From positions 1,110,001 to 1,174,000 of the forward strand of contig CALZFC010000270.1 in NCBI GenBank assembly GCA_945643635.1: 64,000 bases of DNA, written 5' to 3'. The stretch's first letter is position 1. Every line of letters starts with the position of its first letter. The notes beneath the pieces are model-generated. The model made no database searches. It was not told where the DNA came from and saw only the letters and a list, made by a program, of their open reading frames with translations. The stretch is from Allodiplogaster sudhausi. Its lineage: Eukaryota > Nematoda > Chromadorea > Rhabditida > Diplogasteridae. The position numbers were made by a program, and so were the translations under genes. Of the stretch, positions 21,709 through 32,831 are shown one piece after another.

Positions 21709-22573
21709 TTAAAGGCGCTTCTATGTCTGCGACACAGGCAGAAATTCGGCTTTTGCCGAAAAAATGATTGAGAATGTAATCGCATGTACAAATTATGTAT
21801 GACATTTTCATGCATTTCAAAATTATAAACAGAATGGTATCTTTGGTTTCTGAAAAGAGCGAGAAAAACGCATTTTATAGCCTTTTATTGTTCTGCGGGT
21901 TATTACTCTACAAGGTGTTCACCCCCGTACATTGTAAAGTTCCCGTAGGAGGATCCACATGAGAGGCAGTTTTCTAGGGATAACTAATGACGCACTTTCG
22001 AATGGTAATGGTCTCATCGCGCAGTTTCTACGGCTTGGCACTCTAATGGTACATTCCAATAATATAAGTGCTCATTTCGACCTTTTAATGAAACTTTTAT
22101 GAAAAACTTGTTTAGGCAATTTTATGCGCCTTTAGATGACGAATCTAACAATACTTTCAAAAGTTAGTTTGGTTAGCTTTTACAAATTTTATAGTCAATC
22201 GAATATTTTCGATAAATCGAGGCATACTGTAGTTATTCCTTCAAAATATTTTTGAAAAAAAAAAAGTTTTTTGGAAGCTCTCATGATGCTACATAAGCCC
22301 TGCAAAGTAAATTAAAATCAAAAAAATATTTTTGTTCCCCTCACCCTCATGTTTGAATATCTCAGACAGGCTCTCTTAATGTCAGTGATCAGTAATTATG
22401 AACAGAAAAAAAACGCAGGTCTATTTGAGATGGACCGTGCTCTGCCCTTGGCCTTGAGAACATATCAGAAGATTCCGGTATGCCCGGGGCACCCAAGCTC
22501 CCAACTATTTTAAAAGGCAGCTGGAAGTAAGAGGACTCACTCCACCTCCCATAATGGCCGGAGAGCCAGCATA
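21709..22573. other. Non-coding spacer
   Basis: A/T-rich; I see no exon, RNA gene or repeat other than homopolymers near 22253-22263. Confidence 0.45.
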
Positions 22574-22960
22574 TACAGTGATGTTCCTCCAAAATGGCCA
22601 AAATTCCAATTAGCTCGCATCAAATATCTCATTGTCAGTGCAAACGTCTTGAACCATATCAATTCTTTTTTAATTGAAAAGTAGATGAAATTAAACATAC
22701 TTCAAATGTTTAATTGGAAAGTAGTAACATGATTTTGAAGTTTTTGTATGGCGCCAATCTCTAATCTTTGAGCCTTATTTTAACCCTCAAAACATGGCAA
22801 CCTTACCCTCAATTAAAGTGTGCTGGATGTGGAAAAACAAGACGATTCTAAATATATTAGTATCTTTTCATGTAGTTTCTTTGCTAACGAGCTACGACTT
22901 GCGTGCTGATTGGAACATTGCAGCGTTCCAAATCGGCCATTTTGGCGGTACATCACTGTA
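22574..22960. mobile_element. MITE with TACAGTGATGT ends, about 390 bp
   Basis: TACAGTGATGTTCCTCCAAA at the left pairs with the complement of the right end (..GGCGGTACATCACTGTA); about 45 bp of TIR. TA at both borders suits Tc1/mariner-type insertion. The inside is non-coding. An end of the same family interrupts copy 4 at 29234. Confidence 0.75.
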
Positions 22961-23037
22961 TGTATATATAATATACGAAACGCCTCATCCCCAGTAGCCA
23001 CAAAGGACAGCTCGGAACAGCATCTTTATTTATCTCG

Positions 23038-23074
<37 letters not shown>

Positions 23075-23891
23075 GCCTTCTTTCCTCACCCTATCTTTCG
23101 CTTGCTCGCTATCTCTTCCCTTCTCTAGCACTCTCTTGCTCTTTTTCTCTCCCTCGCTCTCTTGCCATTCACACCCAGAACCTTTGTTTATATTTCCTTC
23201 TCTCTCACTCTGGTCTGGGTGGGCATCCTTGTTACCCCTAGCCTTCCCACTTTGCAGATTCGAATTGCAAAGGAGAGAAACAGCGTCTAGCTTTTTCTCC
23301 CACTTGTTAACATGCCCCTCATTTTGCAGTAACTAATTTATTTCTTCTAGTGCGTCCTTTATTGCTCGTTGGAACCCGAACATCTAAATGTCTTTACTAT
23401 GTATGTACATAGAAAGAAACGCTCTATCCTGCAGTCGAAATAGCCTTTCCTACCGGACGCTTTGGCATTTTATTCATAAGAAAAATATGTGACTCTGTTT
23501 ACTTCATTTACCCTCTTATGGTTAGATGAAATTCAAGACAAAAATCCTTTTAGTTGAGAACGGATTCCGTTATTTTCTGTTCTCGCACAGTCATCTGCCA
23601 GATGGCTGGGGATAGAGATCTTTACGTCTGATTAACCTGCCCTTGTTTATGTTACGTTTCTCTGCGCTCTCTTCCTTCCCATTCTCTCTTCTCGCTCCGA
23701 GTCTCTAGGAATGAATCATCAGTCAGTTAGACTTGTCCGCGCCTGCCATCCGAGTTCGTTTTCTTCCCTTCTTTCCTTTTTTCTTTTCAACCCCCCCCCC
23801 CTCCTCCCTCCTTCGCTATACTGTAGGCGCATAGACAGGCATATGTATGTACAAAGAGTCAACAATAATCTATTTATTCCTTCTGATAGAG
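22961..23891. other. 5' flank of copy 3, CT-rich
   Basis: A (CT)n tract at about 23037-23071, further pyrimidine-rich DNA to 23330, a C run near 23791-23802, and the shared CTATTTATTCCTT..GAGATG leader just before the copy 3 start. No other gene seen. Confidence 0.45.
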
Positions 23892-24723
23892 ATGGCGTTA
23901 CCCGTATGCGATTTGCCCGGTCGCCACCTCTCAGCGGAGCTTGTTGTGGAAGCGGAGCATCGGACAGCATGCAAGCTGTATTTGGATGTGGCGGATCTCG
24001 CAGTCATCCGTGAGCTAGTCATTGTTTCATGCAGCAGTTGCCCTAGAAGAAATGAGGTTCATTACTGCTTTCTATTTATTGTTTATACTTATGTATACTT
24101 AATAATTGGCTATAAATCTTATTTTGATTCCACTTTTCTCGGAGAAATAAGTCAAGCTGTTTTGGGGAAATTGATGTTCAAATCTTCGATTTGATGACGA
24201 ATCTCTGGCGTGACGACATTACTCTGGTTAGGTTTTTCTTTAAAAAAATATTAAATGTAGTTTAATTATGCCATTGATTTATGTGTTTATTGTTATCACA
24301 GAGTGTCTTTTTCCAGTTTTTTTCTTGGATGAGATTATAGAATCCTTGTGATATTCCAACAGTTCGTTCTCCCTTGCAGGATGATGGCGGTCGTGTGGCA
24401 GTGCATAACAAGGTCTGTTGCACGACTCTGATCGTAGGAGAGGGGGTTTAGTTGTGGTTAAAAACCCAAAATAAGGTTGAACAGTGTGCCCCACTCTTAT
24501 GTATTTCATTCATATGCCCGATTACCAGGGGGGGGGGGGGGCAATACGACTCATGTGCCAACCTTGTTCAGGACCGCCCTTCTTTCTCCTACGCGGCTCG
24601 CGGTCGTCGCTTCCACATTCTGACTCCTTCTCTTCTTGGTATCGTTCGCAACTCCGACGAGATCTCTATTCAAAAACTCGGCGAGGATCGTCGCTTCACA
24701 TTCCTCTGCATCATTGATACCCA
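23892..24723 (+). pseudogene. Tandem family copy 3, exons 1-4 only
   Basis: Exon 1 (23892-24056, LPGRHLSAEL.., ELVIVSC), exon 2 (24176-24226, FDLMTNLWRDDITL), exon 3 (24380-24433) and exon 4 (24572-24723, LGEDRRFTFLCIID) match other copies. The acceptor before exon 2 reads GAT where copies 1, 2 and 4 read GAG, so the AG is lost. Nothing like exons 5-11 follows before copy 4; instead homology ends near 24800 and a foldback element begins. The copy is therefore truncated. Confidence 0.7.
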
Positions 24724-25004
24724 GTTAGCACTGCAATTTAAGTAAAATTTCTTCATAATTATATCTCACGATTTACATAATTCGTTGGCCAAGTACATAT
24801 GACGCGATTTGCGAGAGAATCGCAAGGAAGCCAAAGTGCCGGGGGCCCGGCAAAATTAGATTTCGCTCAAAAGCTCTTTATAGGTACTTTTTAACACGTT
24901 GAAACGATTGGAATGGGTCCGGGAGTCTAATATCGCCATTTTGGCGAGCTATGCGAGGTTTAAAATTCGAGAGCCAGATGAAACTTGCAGAGATGGTCGC
25001 ACAT

Positions 25005-25873
25005 TCACGTTCGCTGTTTCGCGCACAATAAAGCAATAACCGTGAAAATTTGGTAATAAATAGACAAGATATTGCTTTATAAAGCAACTGAAGCAGAAGT
25101 TGAAAATATTCACTTTTACGGTCTCAGCAACCTCTAGACTTTGGAGAGACGCCTCATTCTCTTATATGAAAAATAATCATGGGTTTTCTATCTGACTTTG
25201 TAGAGCAAAAAAATTGTCTTTCCAATGAGCTAGCTATATATAGTATGCCAGATATCGACGAGGTCTTTTATGTTTCCCAGTCATAAAACTGTTGAAATAC
25301 GCGGTTTCAGTGTTTCTTTGACATATTCACAGGGCAAGGTAGGAAGGGCACTACCATAGCGTAGTGGGAACGAGGTGGAATCGGAATCCAAGGTACCAGG
25401 GTTCGATGCCTCGGGCGAGCAAAACGTTTTGCCCGACAATTAGCCAATTTTTTTTAATAAAATTTTTTTTAACAATTACATGAAAACCTACATAAATTCC
25501 TTAGACTTCCTTCACGCGGTATATCGCTTGTGTAACGCTTTCGGCGCCCCAAACAAAGAGCATGCCGACGCACAGGCACTGAACCGTGACTGTTTCAACA
25601 GTTTTATGACTGGGAAACATAAAAGACCTCGTCGGAATCTGGCGTGCTATAGCTCATTGGAAAGATAATTTGTTTCTCTACAACTTAAGATAGAAAACCC
25701 ATGATTATTTTCCAAATAAGAGAATGACGCCTCTCCAAAGTCTAGAGGCCGCTGAGACCGCAAAAGTGAATATTTTCAAATTCTACTTTAGCAGCTTTAT
25801 AAAGCACTATCTTGTCCACTTATGATAAAATTTTCATTGATATTGCTTTATTGTGCGCGAATCAGCGAGTGCG
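25005..25873. mobile_element. Foldback element with tRNA-like centre
   Basis: Arms of about 300 bp (25005-25307 and 25581-25873) are imperfect complements: CGCGCACAATAAAGCAAT / ATTGCTTTATTGTGCGCG, and TTTATGTTTCCCAGTCATAA / its complement. The loop holds a tRNA-like segment (A box TAGCGTAGTGG at 25357-25367, B box GGTTCGATGCC at 25400-25410). Flanking DNA ends the family copy 3 homology, so the element may mark the break. Confidence 0.75.
25350..25440 (+). repeat. tRNA-derived (SINE-like) segment
   Basis: A and B boxes of an RNA polymerase III promoter are present with normal spacing, but the acceptor arms do not pair, so it is not a working tRNA. A GGGCGAGCAAAACG/CGTTTTGCCC hairpin follows. 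A related segment lies at 48087-48140. Confidence 0.55.
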
Positions 25874-26234
25874 TCGATCTCGGCAAGTCTCACCGAGCAC
25901 TCGTATTTTGAAGAAGGAACCGAATTAGAAGAAGGAATACGGCGACCTTGCTTAAGACTAGTCGCCTCCGGAACGGAAGCTCTCTCCAGAAAGAACTCAC
26001 AATCAGAGAAGGGGCACCTTAAACACCTGAGAGCCTAATTGTGAGGGGCGAAGATAAGTAGAGAGCAAGGGATAATTTAAAACAGAGGTTACATGCATTC
26101 GCATAAATATAGTAATCTACAAGCTATACATATGTACATACCTTTAGACTCTATATCTCTCCCTAACTCTTTCTCTGCTGTCTTTTTTCACTCTAGGAAA
26201 TCTTCATTAACTATGATTCCTCAGTCTATTTCCG

Positions 26235-26296
26235 TAATTAGGAAAGCGGTTCATTTGCCGTATTATTATACGGCAAATGAACCGCTTTCCTAATTA
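26235..26296. repeat. Perfect 29-bp hairpin before copy 4
   Basis: Arms 26235-26263 and 26268-26296 (TAATTAGGAAAGCGGTTCAT.. and complement) surround a 4-base loop. It ends 26 bases before the copy 4 ATG, so it probably lies in the 5' UTR or core promoter. Confidence 0.9.
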
Positions 26297-27234
26297 TGGG
26301 AACTATTTATTCCTTGAGAGAGATGGCGTTGTCCGAATGTGCCTTGGACGGCCGCCACATGTCTGTGGAGCAAGTCGTGGGGTATCGGAGTACAGACAAG
26401 ATGTTGTTTGTGGAGGAGCTCGCAGTCCTCGGCGAGCTACTCATCACGACATGCTGGACTTGTTGGCCCAAAAAATATGAGGTTTCTTCGTGCTTTCTCT
26501 TCCTTGTTTATACTTGTTTGGACTTGAAAATAGGCTAGAATAGTTCATATATTGCTTCCAATTCTCCAAAAAAAATTTAATATACACAGTGCTGAACAAC
26601 TTGCCGGGGGGGGGGGTACAAAGGGCGCATGTACCGAACTTATTCAGTAATGAACATACGGTATCCTGTACATTGAGGTTCGGATCTTCGACTTGATGAC
26701 GAATCTATGGCGTGACGACATCACTCTGGTTAGGATGTTCTCTTGGAAACACAGTTGAAATATGATTTAGTTCGCTAAGATAAGTTCAATACTGGATCCT
26801 GGTGATATTCTTTCCACAGTTGTTGCCCATTGCACAGGATGGCGGCGGTGGTCGTGCGTTAGGACAGATCGAGGTCCGTTGCACGAATCTGTTCGTGGGT
26901 CGATGGTACAAAGCCAAATCGTGGTACAACAGTGCCTGTGCTCCTCACTCGGAAATATCTTTTTTTTTCATTCATTCGTCCGATAGCAGACCGTAAGGGG
27001 GGTGGGGCGTTCACACGGCGCATGCACCGACCTTGTTCAGGACCTCCATCATCTCTTCCCCCTTGGCAGTCATCGTCTCCATGTTCTGACTCCTTCTCTT
27101 CTTGGATTCCTCCTCAACCGCTAAGAGATCTCTATTCAGCAACTCGGCGAGGATCGTCGCTTCACACTCCTCAACATCATTGATATCTGGTTATCAGGTT
27201 TAATTATGATAAATGGTGAATAATTGATATTATA

Positions 27235-27237
27235 CAC

Positions 27238-27287
<50 letters not shown>

Positions 27288-27335
27288 CTAAAAAGACGAC
27301 CACCGACTGATATATATATATATATATATATAATC
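27235..27335. repeat. (AT)n tracts in intron 4 of copy 4
   Basis: Two TA runs (about 27245-27280 and 27310-27332) separated by AAAATAATACTAAAAAGACG. Confidence 0.9.
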
Positions 27336-28489
27336 ATATTTACACATATCTCCTTATTTTCGTCAGAAAATTAATGGCATTGTTTGATTAACTATTTTGT
27401 AAAGCTAATTATATCGTTATCTTCCATCAGAACCGTATGGACGCGTTTTCAAGACAGCATCATCCTAGAGGGCCTGTTCTCCTCTCCGGACACTCCAGAC
27501 ACTTTGTTCTTCTTTGGAGAAGTTTGCACTTTTCCACTTTCACCCTAAAACTGATGTTTTCTTTATTATATGAAGTTTAAGGACTTGTAATTCTTCGACT
27601 GATTTAGTATCGTCCATATTTTCGTCGAAAGTGCATTATGGAGGCGAATGTAGGCAACTTTGAGCCGAATGGTTTATTTTATGCTCATTTTCTTTAACAT
27701 TTGCTTTTTTTAACAGTTGTTCGATGGCTATAGGAAGACTAACTTTTTCTTTTGAATAATATTATGACGTTTCCTGCATGCAGATACGCAGGTCAGCCTT
27801 CTCCGAAGTATTCAACGGATCCACATCTGGGAAACGGTGACTCGTAGTTGCTCCCTTTTCCGCTACGAGAACAATGTATATATTGGTGAGTAAGTCGAAA
27901 TACAATAAGCAAAGATATGTACTTGCGAAAAAAAAACTTTGAATACACAGCAGATATGTATCGGATTTCCGAATTCAGACCATTTTGTCTTCCGAATCCG
28001 AAATTTTATGAAAATTTTTAATCACATAGATCCCTGATGGCGCCATATAGTAGTGTGAATTTAATTTATATGAAATGTTTTTTAAAGGCTCTTGAATTCT
28101 ACGATAATTACTTGTATGTTCCGTTCTTAGTTGGCATCAGTGAGACGCTTATCTTCGACTGCTCTACTCGTCAACTCAGCGGCATTCTGGATCTTGGCTA
28201 CAAGCCATTTTTCGATGCGTTCTGCGTCGCCGGTCGCATCAAGTTTAATGCGTTTCATGTGTCATTCCTAATGGTTTGTCGTGGCATTCATTAATGTCTA
28301 TATTGCTTAACTTTGGTCCGAACAAAACTTCTTTAAGGATAAATTGCCGACCATCTGGTTGAACAAGCCCAACAGTCTCATCCTGAGTGACAATGTACTG
28401 CCAAGATTCGAGCACTCATCGGTCTTCGAGTGGTGGAGCATGAAGGAGAGCAGTGAAGTGATTCAGCAAAGGCTAGAGGACATATCTCT

Positions 28490-28740
28490 TTTCTTCTCTT
28501 TTTCTTACAGTTCATTTTTTTTCTTTTCTTTTTGTTCCTTTATACTCTTTTTTCTTTTCTTTTATTTTTATTTTTGTATTCTTTGGTTTTATTTTTTTCT
28601 TCTAATTTTTTTTCCTTTTTTCTTCTATTTTGTCTCTTGTATATTTTCCTCTTTCTTCACACTCTTATCTTTTCTTTCTCTTTTTTAAATTTCTTCTCTT
28701 TCTCTTTCTCTATCACTTTATCTCCTGTCTTGTTATCACT
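28490..28740 (+). repeat. Pyrimidine tract in intron 9, copy 4
   Basis: T/C-rich CTTTT-like repeats, more degenerate than in copy 2, at the equivalent site of the same intron. Confidence 0.8.
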
Positions 28741-29233
28741 CTAGGAAAACGACCTTGTATCTAGTACCAAATTATTCCGCTGTTTAGGTGGCACTTCTGC
28801 GACCCTTCCTTCGTACTTTGTAATATCGACACTGATAAAGGCGTCGTCTTGCCATCCGGTTCTACTAATCTCTTTTGTTTTTAAAAGTTATAAACCTTCT
28901 TTAACGAACAAGTGTAAACATTCGGCTACAAAATAGGACAATTATTTCGATATGCTGACACCTAGATCAAACAAAAGTATATATTCCTCTAGTAGCTCTC
29001 CACTTCATTGATGTAATCGTTCAGGCGATATTCTGTTTTTGTCGGACAGCTCGATATCAAAAATCCCGATGTTGATCTACCGTATCCCGGCCCGGTGCAT
29101 CGGGAAGATCAAGACGCTCACCGAGCTGGCAAAGGATGCCCTTTTGGCAGTCATCCCAGTCGCAGAGCGAGAGAGAATCAAGGGATCTGTTGTGAACGTC
29201 GAGAGTTTGTTCACCCAGGTCTGCACCAAAATA

Positions 29234-29345
29234 TACAGTGATCACGTCGACGTACCGCCAAAAAGGACGATTTGGAAAGCAGCCCGCGCATTTTTCCAAT
29301 CAGTGCGAACCTCGCTGGCAAGTAATAGTTGTGCTGCATGCGGAA
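29234..29345. mobile_element. MITE end inserted at the copy 4 stop
   Basis: TACAGTGAT..GTACCGCCAAAA.GG.CGATTTGGAA matches the terminal repeat of 22574-22960 (read from its right end). Host homology to other copies resumes at about 29400. A second end is not visible, so it is truncated. Confidence 0.65.
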
Positions 29346-29399
29346 TTTCATTATCTTAATTTTGCAATTAAAGAGTGTAGAATTTCCTTATTAGAACAT

Positions 29400-29823
29400 T
29401 TAGAGAATTGTATGATTCTTAATTTAAAATTTGCCGAAATGTTCGAATTCATTGCTTCACCAAGGACGTGGAATATTGGAAGGTGTTCTTACTTCGCTCA
29501 GGGGTCCACATCGAATATGCACAAGTCTGATTTTCTATGTCATTTCTTCTTTGTGAACTTCATCAATAGTTTCTTGTTCTTTTGGGCGATGTTTAATTTG
29601 TTTTCCTTTCAAGTCATTATGAATTCTTAATGGATTCTTTTCGATAAATACTTGAATGTCAATTATCGATAAATGCAGACAAAAGAACAGCTTTATTCGA
29701 TAAGCTGTCGGAATCGAGCGAATAGTTTCACAGAGGTACAAAAGAATCTGAGACGTCTTCAGCATGCAACCTTAAGTACTCGTTAAAAAATATATGGAGA
29801 GAGAGAGAGATGTAGAAAGAGAA

Positions 29824-29856
<33 letters not shown>

Positions 29857-29910
29857 TGTAGAGAGAGAGAGAGAGATGTAGAAAGAGAGAGAGAGAGAGA
29901 GAGATGTAGA

Positions 29911-29959
<49 letters not shown>

Positions 29960-31038
29960 TGAACGACTCGAAAATGTCTTTAAACTCTTACTGCGCACGA
30001 AGAGTCAGTCGCTGGGCGTTCGGCTTGTCCTCTTCTCTTCTTCGCTTCACTTCTCTCGTTGTACACACGAGGACTTCTCTAACTTGAATCACGATCATCT
30101 GCTTCCTTCATCTCTTTTACAATCATAGCAAGAGTCGGCTAATTTGTTGCCATGGAAAGCCTGGACGAAGAAAGGCTTGGCTTCTGTGCGGCGCCAAAAG
30201 GTGTCCTGTGGCTCCTCTCCATGCCTTCGCACTCTCTCTACAGTTACATATTTTCCGTCTTTCTCATCTGACCATCCCCCCCCCTCCTCACGTTCCCACT
30301 TTCACAAAAAAATTGCAGAATTGTTCAAAAGCTAGAAATGGCAAATTTATTATTTGCAAAGTAACACATAAGTCATACAATGAAAGTAATGGTATCTCAA
30401 CATCGCAGGGGGTAACAGCAATCGAGGTAACGGGAGGGAGGGCGATGTCGGTGCATATACGTCTTCGTAGCACCGGCAGCTCACGCAACGGAGAAGCTTG
30501 GCTCCGGACAACAAGAAATACAATAAATACTTTTAACAAACTTGTATTATCTCTCTATCTCTGTATCTCTTTCTCTCCCTCCGTACATTGTCTCACACTT
30601 CCCATAAATTGTCCTCTCTCTTTCTGTATCTTTCTCTATCTCTCTCTATCGATCTCTCTTTGTCTCTCCCTATTCATCCCGAGATTATCGTTTCAAGCCT
30701 CGCCAAACTTGTGACAAACATGCCGCATTCCTTGCTTCTTTTCCGCGCCTGCACCCTCTCGCTTTCTCAATTTCTCTGGATACGCTCTCTCATCATTATG
30801 TAGCCTCCTCTTTCTTCCTGCTCTCACTTACATATCCACTCTCTCGCTCTCACTGCTTACCTAATCATTTAGAATTTCTTCCCTTCTGCACTCTAAATTC
30901 GGCGTTTAACTATAATAAGTCATTTCTCGTTTACCTCATACCCTTTCGAATCCTTTGAGATCTGCAAGAATTCTCTTCCCGCCTCTCGGAAGAATAGATG
31001 GGTTGCGGACGATGAGCTGGACTGGAATAATAAGGTAG

Positions 31039-31077
<39 letters not shown>

Positions 31078-31092
31078 CCCCTCTTTCTCTCC

Positions 31093-31137
<45 letters not shown>

Positions 31138-31152
31138 CCCCTCTTTCTCTCC

Positions 31153-31205
<53 letters not shown>

Positions 31206-31457
31206 TTCTCTTTGTCCTTCGCATTCTCTCACTCTTTGTCTCTATTCCACATTATTAGTTACAACCTGACAGTGAGTTCATTCACGAGCTAGTAAAACTC
31301 GCTCTTCTTCCAATCAAATGACAAGGTATGATAGTCTGTAAGTAAAGAAATAGAGAAATGCCTGACCTATTAAGCTGGCAACTCGCTTGATGTGTTGAAA
31401 GTAGTTTTTCTCCAGCACAGATCCGAGACTATCGTCTAGAAAATTGCCTCTTTACAG
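29400..31457. other. Microsatellite-rich intergenic DNA
   Basis: (GA)n from about 29795 to 29956, (CT)n with repeated CCCCCCTCTTTCTCTCCCTC blocks at about 31043-31200. A short frame from ATG 30148 (ESLDEERLGFCAAPKGVLW) could be the N-terminus of a DEG/ENaC gene, but this is weak. Nothing else is supported. Confidence 0.4.
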
Positions 31458-31546
31458 AGCTCCTCTATTGTGTTCGCCGTCGAAGACAATCAGCTGCACT
31501 ACTGGAAGCTTCTCTTGGAAGAGAGTGACGTCAGCCGTGCTGAAGC
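31458..31546 (+). CDS. Isolated exon-like segment, unknown
   Basis: After a TTTACAG acceptor the frame reads SSIVFAVEDNQLHYWKLLLE then ESDVSRAE. The ending resembles the exon at 47382-47505 of the serpin-like gene (FLLDDVRGERAEAIR), so it might be a paralogous fragment. No donor (GT) follows directly. Low confidence. Confidence 0.2.
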
Positions 31547-32372
31547 TATATTTTAGTCCTATTTATATTATTCCAATTGGTTAACTTTTCTCTTTCGTCT
31601 CATCACACGTTTCACTAAGGTGAACATAACAAAAGTTCAAATTCAAAGTTCAGTCTTGAGAGGAATGACAATCCTATCATAGAGAGAGAGCGAGATAAGA
31701 GACTGCTGACCATTTTGTAGGTGTATTCTGCAGGAAGTTGAAGAAGACGGTTTGAGCGAAGAATGACGAAGAGTTGAAGCAGATTTATGCTGCTGCTGCA
31801 GATTCATATGAGAGGAGTCCTCGTGTATATGACGAGAGAAGTGAAGAGAAGAGGAGAAGCCGACCTGCCGGCAACCGACTGTCTAAGCTCATCTAAAGAA
31901 CGGAACAACATTTTCGAGGCATGCATTTCTCTCACTCCCCTCTCTTTCTCTTCTCTCTCTAGCTCTCCCCATTGGGGCCGTGGTGGCCAAAGGTTGGCCT
32001 TTATGCGAAGCCAAGCCCCTTCTTTCTTTCTATATATCTCTCTCTCTCAGCGCTCTTCCCCTCTCTATCTCTCTCCTCTCACCCTTCTCTCTCTCCCCCC
32101 CCCCCTCTATGCTCTTCTCTGTCTCTTCTCTTGCTCTCTTATTATCTATCTCTTCTCTCTCTTTCTCTCTCTCTCTTTCTGTCGACCTTTTTAGGTCGCC
32201 GTCCTAACACGCAAAAAATCTGAGAGCATCAGAGTCACCTATGCCCGTTTAAATGTCTTCTTATCCAGACAGTCATCTCTTCCCTCGCAACACTTCTCTC
32301 TCTCTCTACTCGACTGCGTCTCCATCTTCGCCACCATCTCTAGACCCCCTTCTTGCGTAGTCAGTCCGTGCC

Positions 32373-32590
32373 TTGTTCACCATTCAAAGCTCCACACTTT
32401 CTTTGACCGGGCAGACAGCTCTCTCTCTCTCTCTCTCATTATGTTCTCTCTCACTCTGCTCTCTCTCACTCTGCTCTCTCTCTCTCACTCTGCTCTCTCT
32501 CACTCTGCTCTCTCTCACTCTGCTCTCTCTCTCACTCTACTCTCTCTCTCTCTCACTCTACTCTCTCTCTCTCACTGTGATCTCTCCTGC
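32373..32590 (+). repeat. (CT)n-rich tract with CACTCTGCT units
   Basis: CTCTCTCACTCTGCT-type repeats; the long open frames here are microsatellite artefacts rich in Ser and Leu. Confidence 0.8.
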
Positions 32591-32748
32591 GTCTCCTTCT
32601 TCACCCCTTCTCATACCGATGGCCCTCAACAGCAACCTTTACATGCTAGCCTAATTCTCGAACTACTCGCAGAACAATCTCGAGCTTCTCTCTCTTTCTT
32701 CACCACATCTCTCTACTTCCATTCGACCAAAATATGCCCCCTCTCTAG

Positions 32749-32831
32749 GTACAGTCATCGAATTCTTCGAGCTCATCATCCGCGACCTTTGGTGGTGCGT
32801 GCGGCCGCTGCCGAAGACGTCGTCATTCTAA
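32749..32831 (+). CDS. Last exon of a DEG/ENaC channel gene
   Basis: After a CCTCTCTAG acceptor the frame, entered in phase 1, reads TVIEFFELIIRDLWWCVRPL then PKTSSF and TAA. The first part fits the inner half of the second membrane segment of DEG/ENaC channels, whose consensus has an acidic (V/I)E(F/I) before a hydrophobic and Trp/Arg-rich stretch. The last residues and about 60 bases of 3' flank match the end of the gene at 45440-45520, showing two paralogous loci. The remaining exons of this copy were not found with confidence to the left, so it may be a remnant. Confidence 0.45.

Larger units (their letters stand above)
26323..29359 (+). pseudogene. Tandem family copy 4, nonsense in exon 4 and altered C-terminus
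   Basis: Exons: 26323-26481, 26678-26728, 26838-26894, 27041-27189, 27431-27521, 27608-27671, 27784-27885, 28131-28273, 28338-about 28480, 28788-28858, 29025-29359. Phases equal those of the other copies. Motifs: LDGRHMSVEQ, ELLITTC, FDLMTNLWRDDITL, LGEDRRFTLLNIID, RIHIWE, IFDCSTRQLSG, EWWSMKESS, ELAKDALLAVIPVAERERI. Exon 4 has an in-frame TAA at 27122-27124. At the end, a MITE end (TACAGTGATC.. from 29234) replaces the usual YS-stop ending and adds about 44 residues. Otherwise splice sites are canonical except after exon 9, where no GT is visible, as in copies 1 and 2. Confidence 0.6.

Noticed and set aside
2502..24541. G runs (near 2502 and 24527) as functional quadruplex sites in the gene family
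   Set aside because: They lie between exons 3 and 4 in several copies, but run lengths of 14-16 are prone to sequencing error and single runs do not make a clear quadruplex pattern.
25350..25440. A functional tRNA gene
   Set aside because: A and B boxes are present but the acceptor arms do not pair, and it sits in the loop of a foldback element; a tRNA-derived repeat is the better call.
29783..31224. Long Ser/Leu- or Arg/Glu-rich ORFs in (GA)n/(CT)n tracts, also at 32373-32989, 42124-42341, 43312-43600, 44532-45130, 46942-47509, 52486-53022, 61091-61273 and 62850-63254
   Set aside because: These open frames come from dinucleotide repeats, which lack stops in most frames; there is no codon structure or family match.
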